Source: Rehmannia glutinosa (Eukaryota; Streptophyta; Magnoliopsida; Lamiales; Orobanchaceae). From it: a stretch of 64,000 nucleotides of DNA. A program made the position numbers and the translations under genes. A model generated the notes under the pieces. It saw only the letters and a list, made by a program, of their open reading frames with translations. It searched no databases and was not told where the DNA came from. Positions 47,186 to 59,200 of the stretch are shown here, one piece after another; the stretch's first letter is position 1, and every line of letters starts with the position of its first letter. The stretch spans positions 61,001-125,000 of the forward strand of contig JABTTQ020000359.1 of NCBI GenBank assembly GCA_016081115.2, read 5' to 3'.

Positions 47186-47991
47186 TCTATAAAATAAAAT
47201 ACAAACATGAATTTCAAATTTTGCAAAGATATTTTTGGTTTTTCCGAGGATCGATTTTGCATGAAGAGAGACTCGAAAAGATAGTTCGGACATGTAGAGG
47301 AGGAGAGTTTAAGCAACTCAAGAGACAACGATTTAATTTCGATTCTTTGTCATTTGTTTATCAGGTTTGCCAAATAATGGGCCGTTTAGTCAACATCTAT
47401 TTTTACAACATAATAGAATTTAAATTGTTTGGACCAGTCTTTGTAGGCCCATATATGTACTTCTTTTCTTATAACTCGCACCATTATGGATATGATTGTT
47501 GTTAGGTCCATATAAGATGTTAATATTTTATGGTTCAATTTAAAAATAAGTTCTTCATTTAAATTTTTATTTTATTTAAAAATAAGTTCTTCAATGAAGT
47601 TTACGTCTACTTAAAATGTATTTTTCTACTTTTATTCATACTTATTTATCTTTTGTTTTTGAAATTTTGGATATAACAATTCTTTGAAAAATTATTTTTT
47701 ATAAGATGCAATTCATGCATCACATGTTATTTGATTTCTACATTTTTTAAAGCAGTTTCTACTTTGTTGACTTATGATGATTCACAAAAATATATTATTT
47801 TCCTAAATAGTATAAGGTTTCCAAAAATATAACATTCTTTCCCATAAAATATCGAAATATGAAAGCATGAAACGAAAATATATAACTTTTTACCACTTCC
47901 AATAAAACAAAACGCGAAATATATATTTTCATATTGCTAATAATCATTTACTATCTATTAATTAAAAGTATGGTGCGTAATTATCCCAACA
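47186..47991. other. AT-rich spacer
   Basis: A plus-strand frame opens at 47221 but its protein has no recognisable motif and it is preceded by transposon sequence; I do not call a gene. Confidence 0.3.
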
Positions 47992-48027
47992 TCTATTCTA
48001 TATATAATAATTACGCACCATACTTTT
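47964..48027. repeat. Perfect 21-bp inverted repeat
   Basis: Arms 47964-47984 and 48007-48027 are exact inverted copies (core GTATGGTGCGTAATTAT) around a 22-base loop. The left border of the Helitron candidate falls inside the loop. Confidence 0.85.
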
Positions 48028-48341
48028 CATTAATTGGTTGTAAATGGTTATTATAATAAAATTCCCAACCAACCAATTAAATTACTAATAATTGATAATA
48101 AGATATGTCTCATAACAAAGAGATGTTGGGTATGCGGACCCAAGCCATATCTTTTACATGCCAAAGACTGAATGAAGAATTAGTCTATTTTATTTGTTCC
48201 CTTATGATTTATTCTTCTATCTTTAATCCACTTTTATTTGCTATATATTTTAATTACTTATTAAAATTCTATTCACTATCTCTAACAAATAAAATTATTT
48301 TTTTAATTTACAATCCGTGCATCGAACGGGTGTACTACTAG
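47992..48341 (+). mobile_element. Candidate short nonautonomous Helitron
   Basis: It starts TCTATTCTATATATAATAA after an A and ends with the hairpin CCGTGCATCGAACGGG, then TGTACTACTAG before a T. A TC start, a GC-rich 3' hairpin about 10 bases before CTAG, and insertion between A and T are the Helitron signature. The 350 bp code for nothing. It adjoins repeat copy D directly. Confidence 0.6.
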
Positions 48342-50141
48342 TATTACTATATTTTTTAATATTTTTAGGGTGAAAGGATAAATGAATGTCCTAGAACGAG
48401 AGGGGATGTGATTCAAACCTGAGTGTGCTTGTTCAGTTGCATGTCTTTTTACCGAACGGGCCACATATTTTTCAATATCTAATTAGGTGTTGTGGCACAT
48501 TTGATGTATATATGTGAAAACTTAAAACATAAATGCTAATAATATTTATGTTTTACAAACTCTTATCATATGTGTTTATTAAATTTTCGCGATTGGTGAA
48601 GGAAATATAATTTAGCACATGAGAAATATATGATCTGAAATAAGTAATGAATAGTTAAAACATAAAAGGGATATTTTGAGAAGATAAAAGTAATGCGGTG
48701 GAGTTGCCAGAAAGAGAAAAATCAATAGATATAATGGACATAGAAGTTGAATACTCATGAGAGTGGATTCTTTTACGGTTCAAGACCTATCGATTTCGGA
48801 TCGTGAGTCGGCGTTGATCGCCTTTGGTCAACAAAGACAAAATGCAAGTTGAAACAAACCGAAAATTGAAAAAGGTGAAAGAGAATACCTTAATTGTTTA
48901 TTATTGATGGAGACCGAATCGGGACTCGGCCACCGTCAAGTAAGCAAACTTTAATTACGTAACATTTATTGAAGTGTCGAAAAATCCCTATCAAATTATA
49001 AATGACTCTTATTTATACTATGCATTTAGTGGGGAAATAATCATTGTAGTAAACTTTGAGTTGGATGGATATCATTCTTTGATCTTGTATGAGTTGCATG
49101 TCCGTAAGCCAATATTAATTATTGTTTTGTTGTCTTGGAAGCCACTTGATATGTGGCATATTTGTCTACCGTTGAACCCTAAGTCGCTTGTTTTTGGCCT
49201 TTCTAGCTCATCTTTCCAAATTCTCCTTGTGTGGTTACTAATCGGCTCATGATTCGACCGACCGATCCTGGTTGGTCAAGTCTTCAAGCACTTCGAGTCT
49301 GTCTTTGTCTTGAGTAGATTGCTAACAAGTTGGACTTTGACTAGAGTACAAGATTGATTGACTCATATATCGGCTTATTAACAATCGGTATATCCAAAAC
49401 TTGGAATATCCTACCCTAATCTTAATGGGTATCTAGACGCGTCATTAAGGTTCACTATTGAAAATGACATGTTTGATCGATAATCCCCCATTCAATTAAT
49501 CGTTGATTATATACTTTTCGAAAATGAAACTAAATTAAGATAAACGAGAATAAAACATTAATGTTAAAGACAGTTTCAACACGTACTTAAAAATTAGTTT
49601 CAACAGAGACATGTACATAAAAATTACTCATCAATTATGAAATAGTATACATTATGGCTTGTATGATGTCATTTCCAAGACGTACAAATTCAAAGTAAGT
49701 AACTTGAGAAAAATTGGGTTAATCCGGCCACTAAGATATTTTCCCAGTCAATCAGGTAGTATAGCTGACTAAAAATTGTGTTCATTTTGGTGCTATAATT
49801 AAATTTTGGATTGTATTAAATATGTTGAGCATAACGATTCTGGGAAAAAATAGACTTAGAAAAAGGCTCAAGTGTATAATAATTTAGTATTAATAGTTAT
49901 GAACTAATTATAGGCTTTAAGACGATTTTTTTGTTATTAACCTAGATGTTATGAATATTTTCATAGTTTCATCTGTTATGATTTTTAGCAGATTTGTATC
50001 GATATATTGCTAGTTGAGTTAATTAATGAAGTAATGTTTCTCGTATAAAAAAAGTTAATCAATAACATATAAGTTGTAACGAAAGAGATAAATTGTACAA
50101 AGATGATATCACATCTCACAAACACAGCCTCTCCAAATCTC

Positions 50142-50905
50142 TAAAGATGTCAATAAGGGCCAGGCCCTGAGGGCCGACCTTAGCCCGCCCTAAAAATCTA
50201 AGGGCTAGGCCTATATTTCATAGGCCCTTATAACATGAGGGCTTTTTAGCCCGCTCCTATGGCCCTAGGGCCGTCTAGGGCTAGGGTAGGGCTGACCGTT
50301 AGGGCTTTTTTCCTTATAAGTTTTTTGTATTTTATATGTTTATATTTAAAATTTATGCTTGCAGTACTATCAATCCATTATTTGATCTCATTTATCAATT
50401 ACCATTTATCTTGACAAATTATCAAATTTGATCTTTGATCTCATTTATAATTTAGTCTTACTAAATAACTTAGTAAATACAAAATTAAATTTGGTATGTA
50501 ATTGATAATGATTATTTAGTACGTTAACAGTTATAAATAACTAAAATATATTTTATATAGACTATGTGATTACTAAAATAAAAATGACAAATTTTGAATA
50601 TTTTAATCCGAATGGAATCTAAGAATTAAATGGCTTATTTTTATAAAATAAAAAATTTGCAAGTTAATTTTTCCATCATGATGTAATGTTTTAATTTAGA
50701 CGAAATAACTTCATCAAAAATGTAAAATGAAAAAAAAAAAAGTCATAAAGGCTACTGCCCGACCTCCTAGCCCTATAGGCTGGGGATCGGGCTTAGATTT
50801 TTCAAGTCCTTATGAGTTCAGGCTTTTTAGCCCTATTTACAAGAGTTAGGGCCTCTTAGGGCTAGGGTAGAGGCTGAGACGGACCGACCCTTATTGACAT
50901 CTCTA
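50142..50905. mobile_element. hAT-type MITE (TAGAGATGTCAATAAGGG family), copy 1
   Basis: Ends are TAAAGATGTCAATAAGGG and the inverted TAGAGATGTCAATAAGGG, and CAAATCTC flanks both sides (50134-50141 and 50906-50913). Copy B has the single uninterrupted site near 36080. The 764-bp body has GGGCTAGG/CCTAGCCC-type subterminal tracts and an AT-rich middle with no transposase. Confidence 0.88.
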
Positions 50906-51034
50906 CAAATCTCCCTCTCTCTTGTTTTCCTTTTCTATTTCCCTCTCGCCAATATATTTTCCTTTAATAAGTCTAACCCACGCCTCAATTATACAATTAA
51001 TTATCTTTGGGCTCCACAAGAAAATACGAATTAA

Positions 51035-51812
51035 ATAAAACAGAGATGACAATGCGCGGGACATGTACTCGAAGACCCATTTGCCCAGTGGCAGACCTAG
51101 GGGGGACAAGGGGGAGGGGGGTAATTGCTCCCCCAAAATTTTTCAAAATTTCATTTTCCTCCCCTAAAGTTTTCAAAAAAAAATAGTTAAATAAATGACT
51201 TTCCCTCCCCCCCAAATTTTGATAAAAACTTCAAATAGTTGCCTTTTAGAATATAAAAACCCATTAATTATGGTTAATATATGAGTATTTTTTTCATTGT
51301 TTAAATTTATAAACTCGATCCAATTTTCGCCCCCCAAAGTTGAAATCTTGCGTTCGCCGCTGCATATGCCCACCCGTTATTCCCACAGAACGGAGACCAC
51401 GAGTTGCGGGGTGAGCAAGATGGGCCCGTGTAAACTTAAAAAAATTATTATTATATCATAACATACACAATAATTCAAATAGCAAAATTAAAAAGGAACA
51501 AGAAACAAGGAAATTAATTACTATATACTTATAATATATTTATAAGCATATTTATAAGTTTTTTATCTTATGTTTTATTTTTCTAATACATATTATTTAT
51601 AAATAATTTTATTATCAATGTATATATGTTAGATATAATATTAAGTACATAAGAATTATATTATTATATATGTAAAATATATATTAAATATATATTTTCT
51701 AAATAAAAATATTGGATGGGACGGGGGAGGAAGTGATACATATGCCCGCCTCGATCTCGCCCGCCATGAATCACGGAGCAGACGACCCAAATACGGTTCG
51801 GGGGCCAAATTG
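51035..51812. mobile_element. GGGATGGCAA-family element inside copy D, itself interrupted
   Basis: CAGAGATGACAAT on the left and ATTGTCATTCCTA on the right correspond to the element ends in copies B and C. It is split by the CAGTGGC element at 51086-51362. Confidence 0.55.
51086..51362. mobile_element. hAT-like MITE with CAGTGGC/CAGCGGC tips, nested
   Basis: 277 bp starting CAGTGGCAGACCTAGG and ending CGTTCGCCGCTG, flanked by CATTTGCC and CATATGCC (7 of 8). Copies B and C show the unoccupied site (CCCATATGTTCACCC in C). It carries runs of C and G near both ends. Confidence 0.75.
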
Positions 51813-51992
51813 TCATTCCTAATTGAAAATGATCAATCCTATATCGGATAGATCCAATTGGTAAATTACAAGGAATTACCCCAACTTGCGCCAGAAGGCA
51901 AATAAAAGCCCACTAATTCTTTAAGGAAATACTTAATTAATTTGGATAATAATCTAAATAAAGCCTAGTAAACTCACGAAGACTTATTTATT

Positions 51993-52982
51993 GGGAAAAT
52001 TACATAAAATACTCTTTTTGGTAAGTATACCACAAAATACGTTCATATCACTTTAGTAACTATTTTTTTCCTTTTGTACCTTTTTTTTTCTTTTTTACGC
52101 TCCTACATATTTTTTTGATTATTTTTATTTTTTCCGTTTTTTTTTCCTGTATTGCTTTATATGTAATATATATTGTTTCGATGTTTTTTTAAATATATTT
52201 CTTTGTTGTTTCTATGTTATTTCTTTATTGTTTCGATGTTTCAGAATAATTTTTACCTATTTTTTATGATGTTTTCTATTCATGTATTATTTTGTACATT
52301 GTTTCTATTGTTTCGGTGTTGTTCTATAATATTTTTAATGTTGTTCAAATAGTTTTTTTTTGTTGTTTCCATGTAGTGTTCAATGTGTAAATATAAATTT
52401 ACCCATTTTTAAGTTCTTTTTATTCATGTTGTGTTTTTAATATTTTTATGTTATTTTTGGGTTGTTTCCATACCGTTTTTAATGTTGTTCCGATGTTTAT
52501 TTGTTGTTTCCATATAATTTTCGATGTTTAAATATAAATTTTACCTATTTTTAACTCTTTTTTGCTCATATGATTTTTTCTATATTCTTTCTGGTTTGTT
52601 TGTATATTGCTTCCCGATTGTTTCCATGTTTTTATGTTTTCATGCATTGGATCAAAAATTGAATTGTATTTTTTTATTCATGTTGTTTCTATAATATTTT
52701 TAATTTGTTTGATTTTAATATGTGTTGTTTTATGTTTTATAAGACTTGAGTATAAAATAAGATTATTTAACGAGGCAAAATTTATCTTTAATCGAAATTT
52801 TATTAAAAGAAACATCTTTGAAACATGTTAGAAAAATCTTGAAACAAAGCGTAAAAGTCCGGAAATTTTGGCGGGAGCGTAAAGTTGTGTAGAAAAAGGG
52901 TGGGAGTGAATTTGGGTAAAATATTAGAAAGCGTAAAAAGTGACATTATCTCCAAAAAAGTGGAGCATTATATCAATTACCC
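51993..52982. mobile_element. Possible MULE-like element filled with TTGTTTC repeats
   Basis: GGGAAAATTACATAAAATAC at the left and the inverse of the right end, GGGTAATTGATATAATGC, are related tips. Flanks TTATTTATT and TCATTTATT (8 of 9) could be a target duplication. The inside is a long T-rich field with many imperfect TTGTTTCNATGTT words (52140-52640). No transposase. Confidence 0.45.
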
Positions 52983-53050
52983 TCATTTATTTGTCTATAA
53001 AATCCCACACCGACCCATTTATTTATGAATATGAATCCTTAAAAGCCTTA

Positions 53051-53839
53051 GGCCATCTCTAACCAAAATTCTATTTTAGTGCGATTTTTGCACTAAAATA
53101 GTGCAATTTCTCGCACCAAACTTAAAATTCATCTCCAACCCATCTACTTCAAATTTTGCACTAAAAGGAATATACCTTGAATATTCTTTATTATTTCAAT
53201 ACAAAAATTATTTTATTAAAACCAACTATTTTTAACATAGTATTATAAATTCATATTTAGTAATTAAAAATATATATTTTTTATTATAACTAATCTATAT
53301 ATAATAATATATTAAATAAAGAATTTAAACAATTAATAACAAGATTTAAATAAAGAAAAAATGTGGCATTCATGTAGATAAAATTAAAAATACCAGATTA
53401 TTAAGAATGGTCTTTTATTAGTTAATGTGTGTTTATTTATTAATATCTGATTTATTTTATAATGTATGTTCTATGAGTTTATGTTAATGTAATGTAGTTC
53501 TTGTTTTTATCACTTAATTGTCTTTTAAATAATTTTTTAATTACTGTTCAAATTTAAATTTAGTAATATTAAATATTTTTATTAATAATAAATCATACAT
53601 ACAAATTATAATCTATTTAAAAATATACAACTCTTTAAAAATACATTTTATAGCATATTCTAATATAATAAAACTAAACAAAAAACAAAAGAAATGAAAA
53701 AAAAAAAAAAAAACCAACGCTATCTTGCCAACAATGACGCAACACTGTTCATCTCGTTAATTTAGCGCAAATAATAGCGCTTGGTTGGACCTCAAATTTA
53801 TCTCTATTTTGGCATTTGGCGTCTCGATTGGAGACGGCC
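53051..53839. mobile_element. Harbinger/Tourist-type MITE
   Basis: Tips GGCCATCTCTAACC and (inverted) GGCCGTCTCCAATC lie between two TTA trinucleotides (53048-53050 and 53840-53842). A 3-bp TWA duplication and GGCC-type ends are typical of PIF/Harbinger. The 789-bp body is AT-rich and noncoding. Confidence 0.7.
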
Positions 53840-54214
53840 TTAGACGATGAATTTATCTTTGGAATTTCTTCTTCTCTTATTCATTTACTATTTCTTCGTC
53901 ATTAACAAAACCACGAGAAGAATCAACTCAACATTGAAGAACAACACTTGGAACCATTCTCATGCATTGCAATAGACAAAAATAAAAACAATTTTCTTGC
54001 AACAATGTGGAAGACTTGTTGAACTAATAACACGGTGAATGGTCAATGCTTCAACTACATGCGCAGATAACATTCCATAGTCCATACTGGTTTTTCGATA
54101 ATAAAAACTAGTTTGGTGGGACAACTACCTCTCATCTCTTTCCTCAACAAACGAAGCCTTGGCTAGGCATAGTTTAACAGTGACACAAGGTAAAAAATCG
54201 GGTGATGTGATGTA

Positions 54215-54450
54215 CGCTAGCCCCAAGGCATAGTTTAACTGGTAAAAAATGGGTGATGTGATGTACGCTAGCTTCGCTGGCAACCGCAACGTGGATATTC
54301 GAATCCGTCTGGTAACATGTCGGAGGAGGATTTCTTGTGTGTGTGGTGACCTAGTCTAAAGCAGCTCAAAACCCTGGTTTGTTGAGGCATTTCTCACTAT
54401 TCACCTCCTCCACGAAGCTTTAGAGGCGGGGCAATAGAGCCCTCCGAGAT
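54215..54450 (+). repeat. Second copy of the SINE-like element, with a duplicated head
   Basis: CCCCAAGGCATAGTTTAACT through GATGGAGTC matches 37022-37255. The first 60 bases also occur just upstream (54165-54225), giving a doubled start. Confidence 0.65.
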
Positions 54451-54454
54451 GGAG

Positions 54455-54955
54455 TCTAATTTGGGTATGGATAAATCAGATGTACTTTGGTTCGAGAGCC
54501 TCGCCTCGCTCCTAGGTACTTTGGTTCGAGAGCCTCGCCTCGCTCCTAGGTACTTTGGTTCGGGTGACCTGAAAGAGAACAAACGTTAGGCTAGCCATGT
54601 GGGTCCCCGACTAAGGCCCTCCGATGCTTAAGTCAGTTTCAAATCGCTAGGTCGCTAAGAATTGATAGTGCGAAGTGAATAGTAAATTATGAGATACATG
54701 TTTCAAGTAGATGAGTGTGGTATTTATAGATCTTGACATGAGTAGTCGCACGAGCTAGATACACGTGTCAAGATCGCATCCATTCTGTCGGTGATCCTAC
54801 GGCCTTCGTCGCGGGTCGGACAGGTCGGGTGATCGGGTGATCGGGTGTCGGGACCCATTTATAAAACACGCGGATCTTGGTGTCGTGGAGCTATTTTGTC
54901 TTATATGGGAGGGTAAAAGGTAATTTAACCTGTACATATCGTGAGTCCATCCTTT
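54455..54955 (-). repeat. Fragment of an LTR-like repeat
   Basis: On the minus strand CTGACTTAAGCATCGGAGGG followed by CCTTAGTCGGGGACCC resembles the 3' part of many plant gypsy LTRs. No ends or target duplication are visible. Confidence 0.4.
54482..54563. repeat. 34-bp tandem repeat, 2.4 copies
   Basis: Two identical 34-bp units starting GTACTTTGGTTCGAGAGCC at 54482 and 54516, and a partial third from 54550. Confidence 0.85.
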
Positions 54956-55945
54956 AGTTCAATGCTACTATTATAAGTAAAATAAAATTAAATAAAATGA
55001 TTTATTCGAGAAAGTTGTGACAAACTTAAATGTTACTCTATCTCTGTTATCCGGTTTTAATTAGATCGAGATTACAAAAATATATATAGAATATTATTTA
55101 TAAAATATTCCGGGAAAAATTGAGAATTAATCATATTACAACTCTACTAATGCGTTAGAGAATAAAAGGCACATAACGGGAAAGTCAGAAAGTGTTAAAA
55201 AAATTAAATACATGACGACTTACCTGAAAATGAAGGAACTACTATTGATTCCAAATCAAATCATCATCAACATAAACCCCATAATTATTTAACAAATTAA
55301 ATCTTACACATTAATTAATTTCTTGTCGTATACATCAATCACGTGATAATTAAGCATCAGATCTTAATCACTGTTTCATACATTAATGATCAAACCAGTA
55401 GAGTTGTTCCAAATAATCTCACAAGGGTTCATTCTCCATAGACTAAAACTGATTGGTGGTAATTATGATCCTTTTTTGGATGTCTCAAATGTATAGTCCA
55501 GTTTCTATATTTAGTAATATTTTTTGCTTGCATTTACTAATATAGCCCTACATTATCTTGAAAACTAAAATCTTGAAACTATATTTTTACGGAAAACATT
55601 AAATACCCATAATTTTGAAAAAGGAAAAGTCACCACCAATTTGTTTTGAGCTTGGAGTCTAATTTGTTATTTAAATTTATTTAAAGTGGTTAGTTAATTA
55701 CATTGGGTGACTTTACATTTTGAGAATTTTTTTTGAGGTGGTGAATTTATTTAATAACCCGATACCCACTAAATAATGGTATTATAGGAAGTTTGTAGGT
55801 ATAATTTACTTTTTCATTACTTGTTTAAATCTGTTTGAATGCCAAAAGAAACTAATACTTGAAAATGATACTTTTAGTGCAATACTAGAAGATATCTCTC
55901 GACCAATCTATTGTTGTGTTGGCCTTTTAGGGAATACAATGATCT

Positions 55946-56203
55946 AATGCTTCACGAGATTCTAGTTCTATTGTCTGTCTTAGTGTTTTGAATCATTTCA
56001 AACGTGTTTTTAGTATGCTTCGAAAAATGAAAAATGAATAGGGCTTTATAATCTACCCCTACGTCAGTAAATGCAATACCAGTATATGAGAGAGCCATAA
56101 AAGACCAAACAATATGGCTCAGTAACTAAGCAGCCGCACAAGTAACTTCTCAGACAATACAAATACAATGTATTACAAAAAAGAATCGCTAGCTTTTACG
56201 GCA
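55946..56203. other. 3' flank of TAF2
   Basis: Short AT-rich stretch that should contain the TAF2 3' UTR. Nothing else is seen. Confidence 0.35.
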
Positions 56204-59200
56204 TCACTGTTTACCAAGCGTTCGATTCTTAAACTTGATTTTGATTTTATGAGACGGCGCACTTGGAGTTGGCGCACTTGGAGTTGCACTTACGCTCCCA
56301 TCGGTTCTGTTCACATTCGCCTCACTTGGTTCGGGTCGTAAACCGCCAACAGTATCTTGTCTGGTTTCAGGTAAATGTTCTTTTCCCCCTGACTCAACAC
56401 CGCCCACTCTCGTTTCGCCACCTGGTAATTCAACTGAAGGCACGGCGTTTGTTTTATCGGCGAGAAGCTTTGCCATTTCCTTCTCTTTCCGCTTCTTTTC
56501 CTTTTTTCGCCTTTTTAGCTCCAAGCGTTCTGGATCATCGTCGTGGCCATTCTTTTTCCTCTTCTTGTCCTTGTCTTTTTTCTTCTTCTTCTCTTTTTTA
56601 CCATGAGAATGTGTATCGGTCGGCCTTCTTGAACTGCCTTCCACGTCATCTCTCCCGACGCTAGGAGAAGCTAAATCGCGTTCACTGGTTTGCGGGCCCG
56701 TATCAATTTTCATTGTACTGGTTGAAACCGGTAAAGAAACTTTGCTTGAGTCTGCAGTACATTGAAGTTCCTTCACAAATTCTTCACCGTCAATTGTGGG
56801 TTTAGCACTGCCTATACTGGCAGTTACTCTAGAACCTACGTCTTGGCATGAATTAACATCCTCAAAGTTGTGATTACCAGTGCTGATAGTCTCGGCAAAG
56901 TTTCTATTCGGAGCATCGACAGAAACTGAACTGCTTGCTCCTCCACGATCAGCAGCAAGAGTATTCGAGATTCTGGCATTATCGGGTCCTCCGCCCGACT
57001 GCTTGCTCCTCCACGATCAGCAGCAAGAGTATTCGAGATTCTTGCATTATCGGGATCCTCAGCCCGACTAGTTGCAAGAGATTGTTTGACCCTAATTTTT
57101 ATCTTTGGCTTTTTTACTTCACGACTGTTAGAAACAGTATCGGGTTCATTGGGAGCTTCCATGGTGGCCAAATTATCATGCGCATGGTCAAACACGGGCT
57201 CAGTTTCTTGATGAAATGTAAACAAAGTGTCTGCTTTTCTGGGAGCTTCGGCATCTACGTTAGTGTCGCCTAAAGAATTAGTAACTTGCTCGATTGGCTG
57301 TTGAATTTCAGCGGGCATTTGCAAATTAGGCATTGTTATCGGATCTTCTTCAGTATGATCCGATACTGAGTTTCTCTGTTCAGGAGCATCATAATCAGGT
57401 GCAGGAGCATTCTCTGCCTTAGTCGAGTCATGATTTCCATCGAGTTCTGGATATCCTTCAGGGGCTACCATATTATGTGGAAGATCAGGGGCACAAGAAG
57501 GATCTGGAGTCTTGGATTGATTAATAAGAGCAGCAAAAATGTTTTTAAGTTCACTGTTCTTTGTGTGTCCCGTCCTCAGAGTCTCATCTCTTGGAACCCC
57601 ATAGAGTGTTGGAACCCTAAATATTTGAGATGTTATCAGTATAACTAACCAATCACCAAAGAACAAACTCCATATAATGTATTCTGTCAAAGTATAATTG
57701 AAACGAAAGAACAATTTCAAAGCAGAGTTGGAGCTTATGGAAACAGTTGTACACGATGCTGAAAGATTTAAAATGTCAACTACACCCAGTTCTCTCATTA
57801 TACTTAAAAAAGCCACATTCTCACCTATCACAAAATGCTTTGAAACGGCAAGGATTAATTGCTTTTGTTCACTTAAAAGCTTTAACACTATATTTGAAGG
57901 GGTATTTATGGCTTTTTCCCGATGAAGTTGAATCACATCAACAACTAACAGAACAACACTCAGTCTCAGAAATGTTAATTCAAGCAACTTCGGAAAGAAC
58001 TCTTAAGAACAGAAGTACTATTGGTCGATGTCCTGAATTATGAATTACCTGGAAGATCTTAGAATCATCTCAATCCCGTCAACTTAGATACTAAACAAAT
58101 AAACCCTGAAGACATATCCTTAATAAATTGGTCCTTATGATAATACAGCGATTTCCTATTGGTGTAAGCAGGTTCTAAATCATTTAAAGCTGGCCTTAAT
58201 CTGAATTAATCAATTAAAAGGCTTTTCAGTTTTGGGCTATCCATTTAAAATCGGCTAGAACTCATGTTAGTAACTCCTTTTTTAGGCAATATTAAGATAT
58301 GAAGCAGCTTTTAATTTCTTTTATGCTATTTTTTTGTTCCTCGCTCATTGTTTTTCCTTTATGCGAGGTGTTTTCAAGCACTTGAAACAAGAATTATCAC
58401 TAGTTTCTGAAACCTTCGAGTCTCTTCTGAGGACATGAAACCCTTCTCATTCCCAAAGAATGTGTGGAGCAATTATTTGTGCCACCTTACAAAGAATTTT
58501 GGAAGGTAAAATCTTGAAATAACTACTGTTTGAAAGAAAGTGCAAAGCCCTGAAGTAGCAGGTACTAATCCTAAATCACCTATTTGATTGATGCACATCT
58601 CTTATAGGTGCTTTATCCAAATAGATTCAAATACTTAGCAAGCATGAAGCAAGACCCACCCCAACCCATCAGCAGATAATTAAGGAAAGTTATCCCAAGT
58701 CACCACATTTTATTTAGTAAACATATGGTATACTACCAACAGAAAATTAAAACAAAGTTATGAAGAGAATGCAAGTATAAGCACCTTCTGGCAAGAACTT
58801 GCAAAATGCAGAAGATGTAGTGACGAAGAATGACGTTGTTAAAAGCCAGAGGGCTCTCAAGCAAGCGTAAGAGGGTGACAAGTGTGTCACTTTTTACATC
58901 ATTGTCACAATCAGATTGACTTGTCATCTGAGAGAGACGCAAGGCGCAGACACATAGTTTGGTTTGTCCTGAAAATAAGAATATTAACTGATTCAGAATG
59001 CATGGCATACTAAGCTGGATGAAGGTTATCAAAATAACCAATATTGAGGCATGTGATAACTACACGAACTATTCTATTGGACCAAATAAGGAATGGAATG
59101 GAAAATGTGAGCAACAAGAGAGTTTTGGGTGTAAGAAGTATATGAAAAAACCTCGCAGAGAGCTCTCATTGTTAAGGTATCTGATGAACAGTATCAGTGC

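Larger units (their letters stand above)
48342..55945 (+). repeat. Segmental repeat copy D (full length, heavily interrupted)
   Basis: Matches copy B from its start (the TATTACTATATTTT region) to its end (GGGAATACAATGAT). Private insertions are 49653-49990 (unclassified), the hAT-type MITE 50142-50905, the CAGTGGC element 51086-51362, the MULE-like element 51993-52982, the Harbinger/Tourist MITE 53051-53839 and a complex insert 54110-54960. The sister copies supply empty sites for the first three. Confidence 0.8.

Noticed and set aside
47221..47505. 94-codon plus-strand frame
   Set aside because: No motif, no homologous feel, and it directly follows the end of an LTR-like element.
56263..56664. 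133-codon plus-strand frame
   Set aside because: Antisense of the Lys-rich TAF2 tail; the TAF2 reading has family features and this does not.
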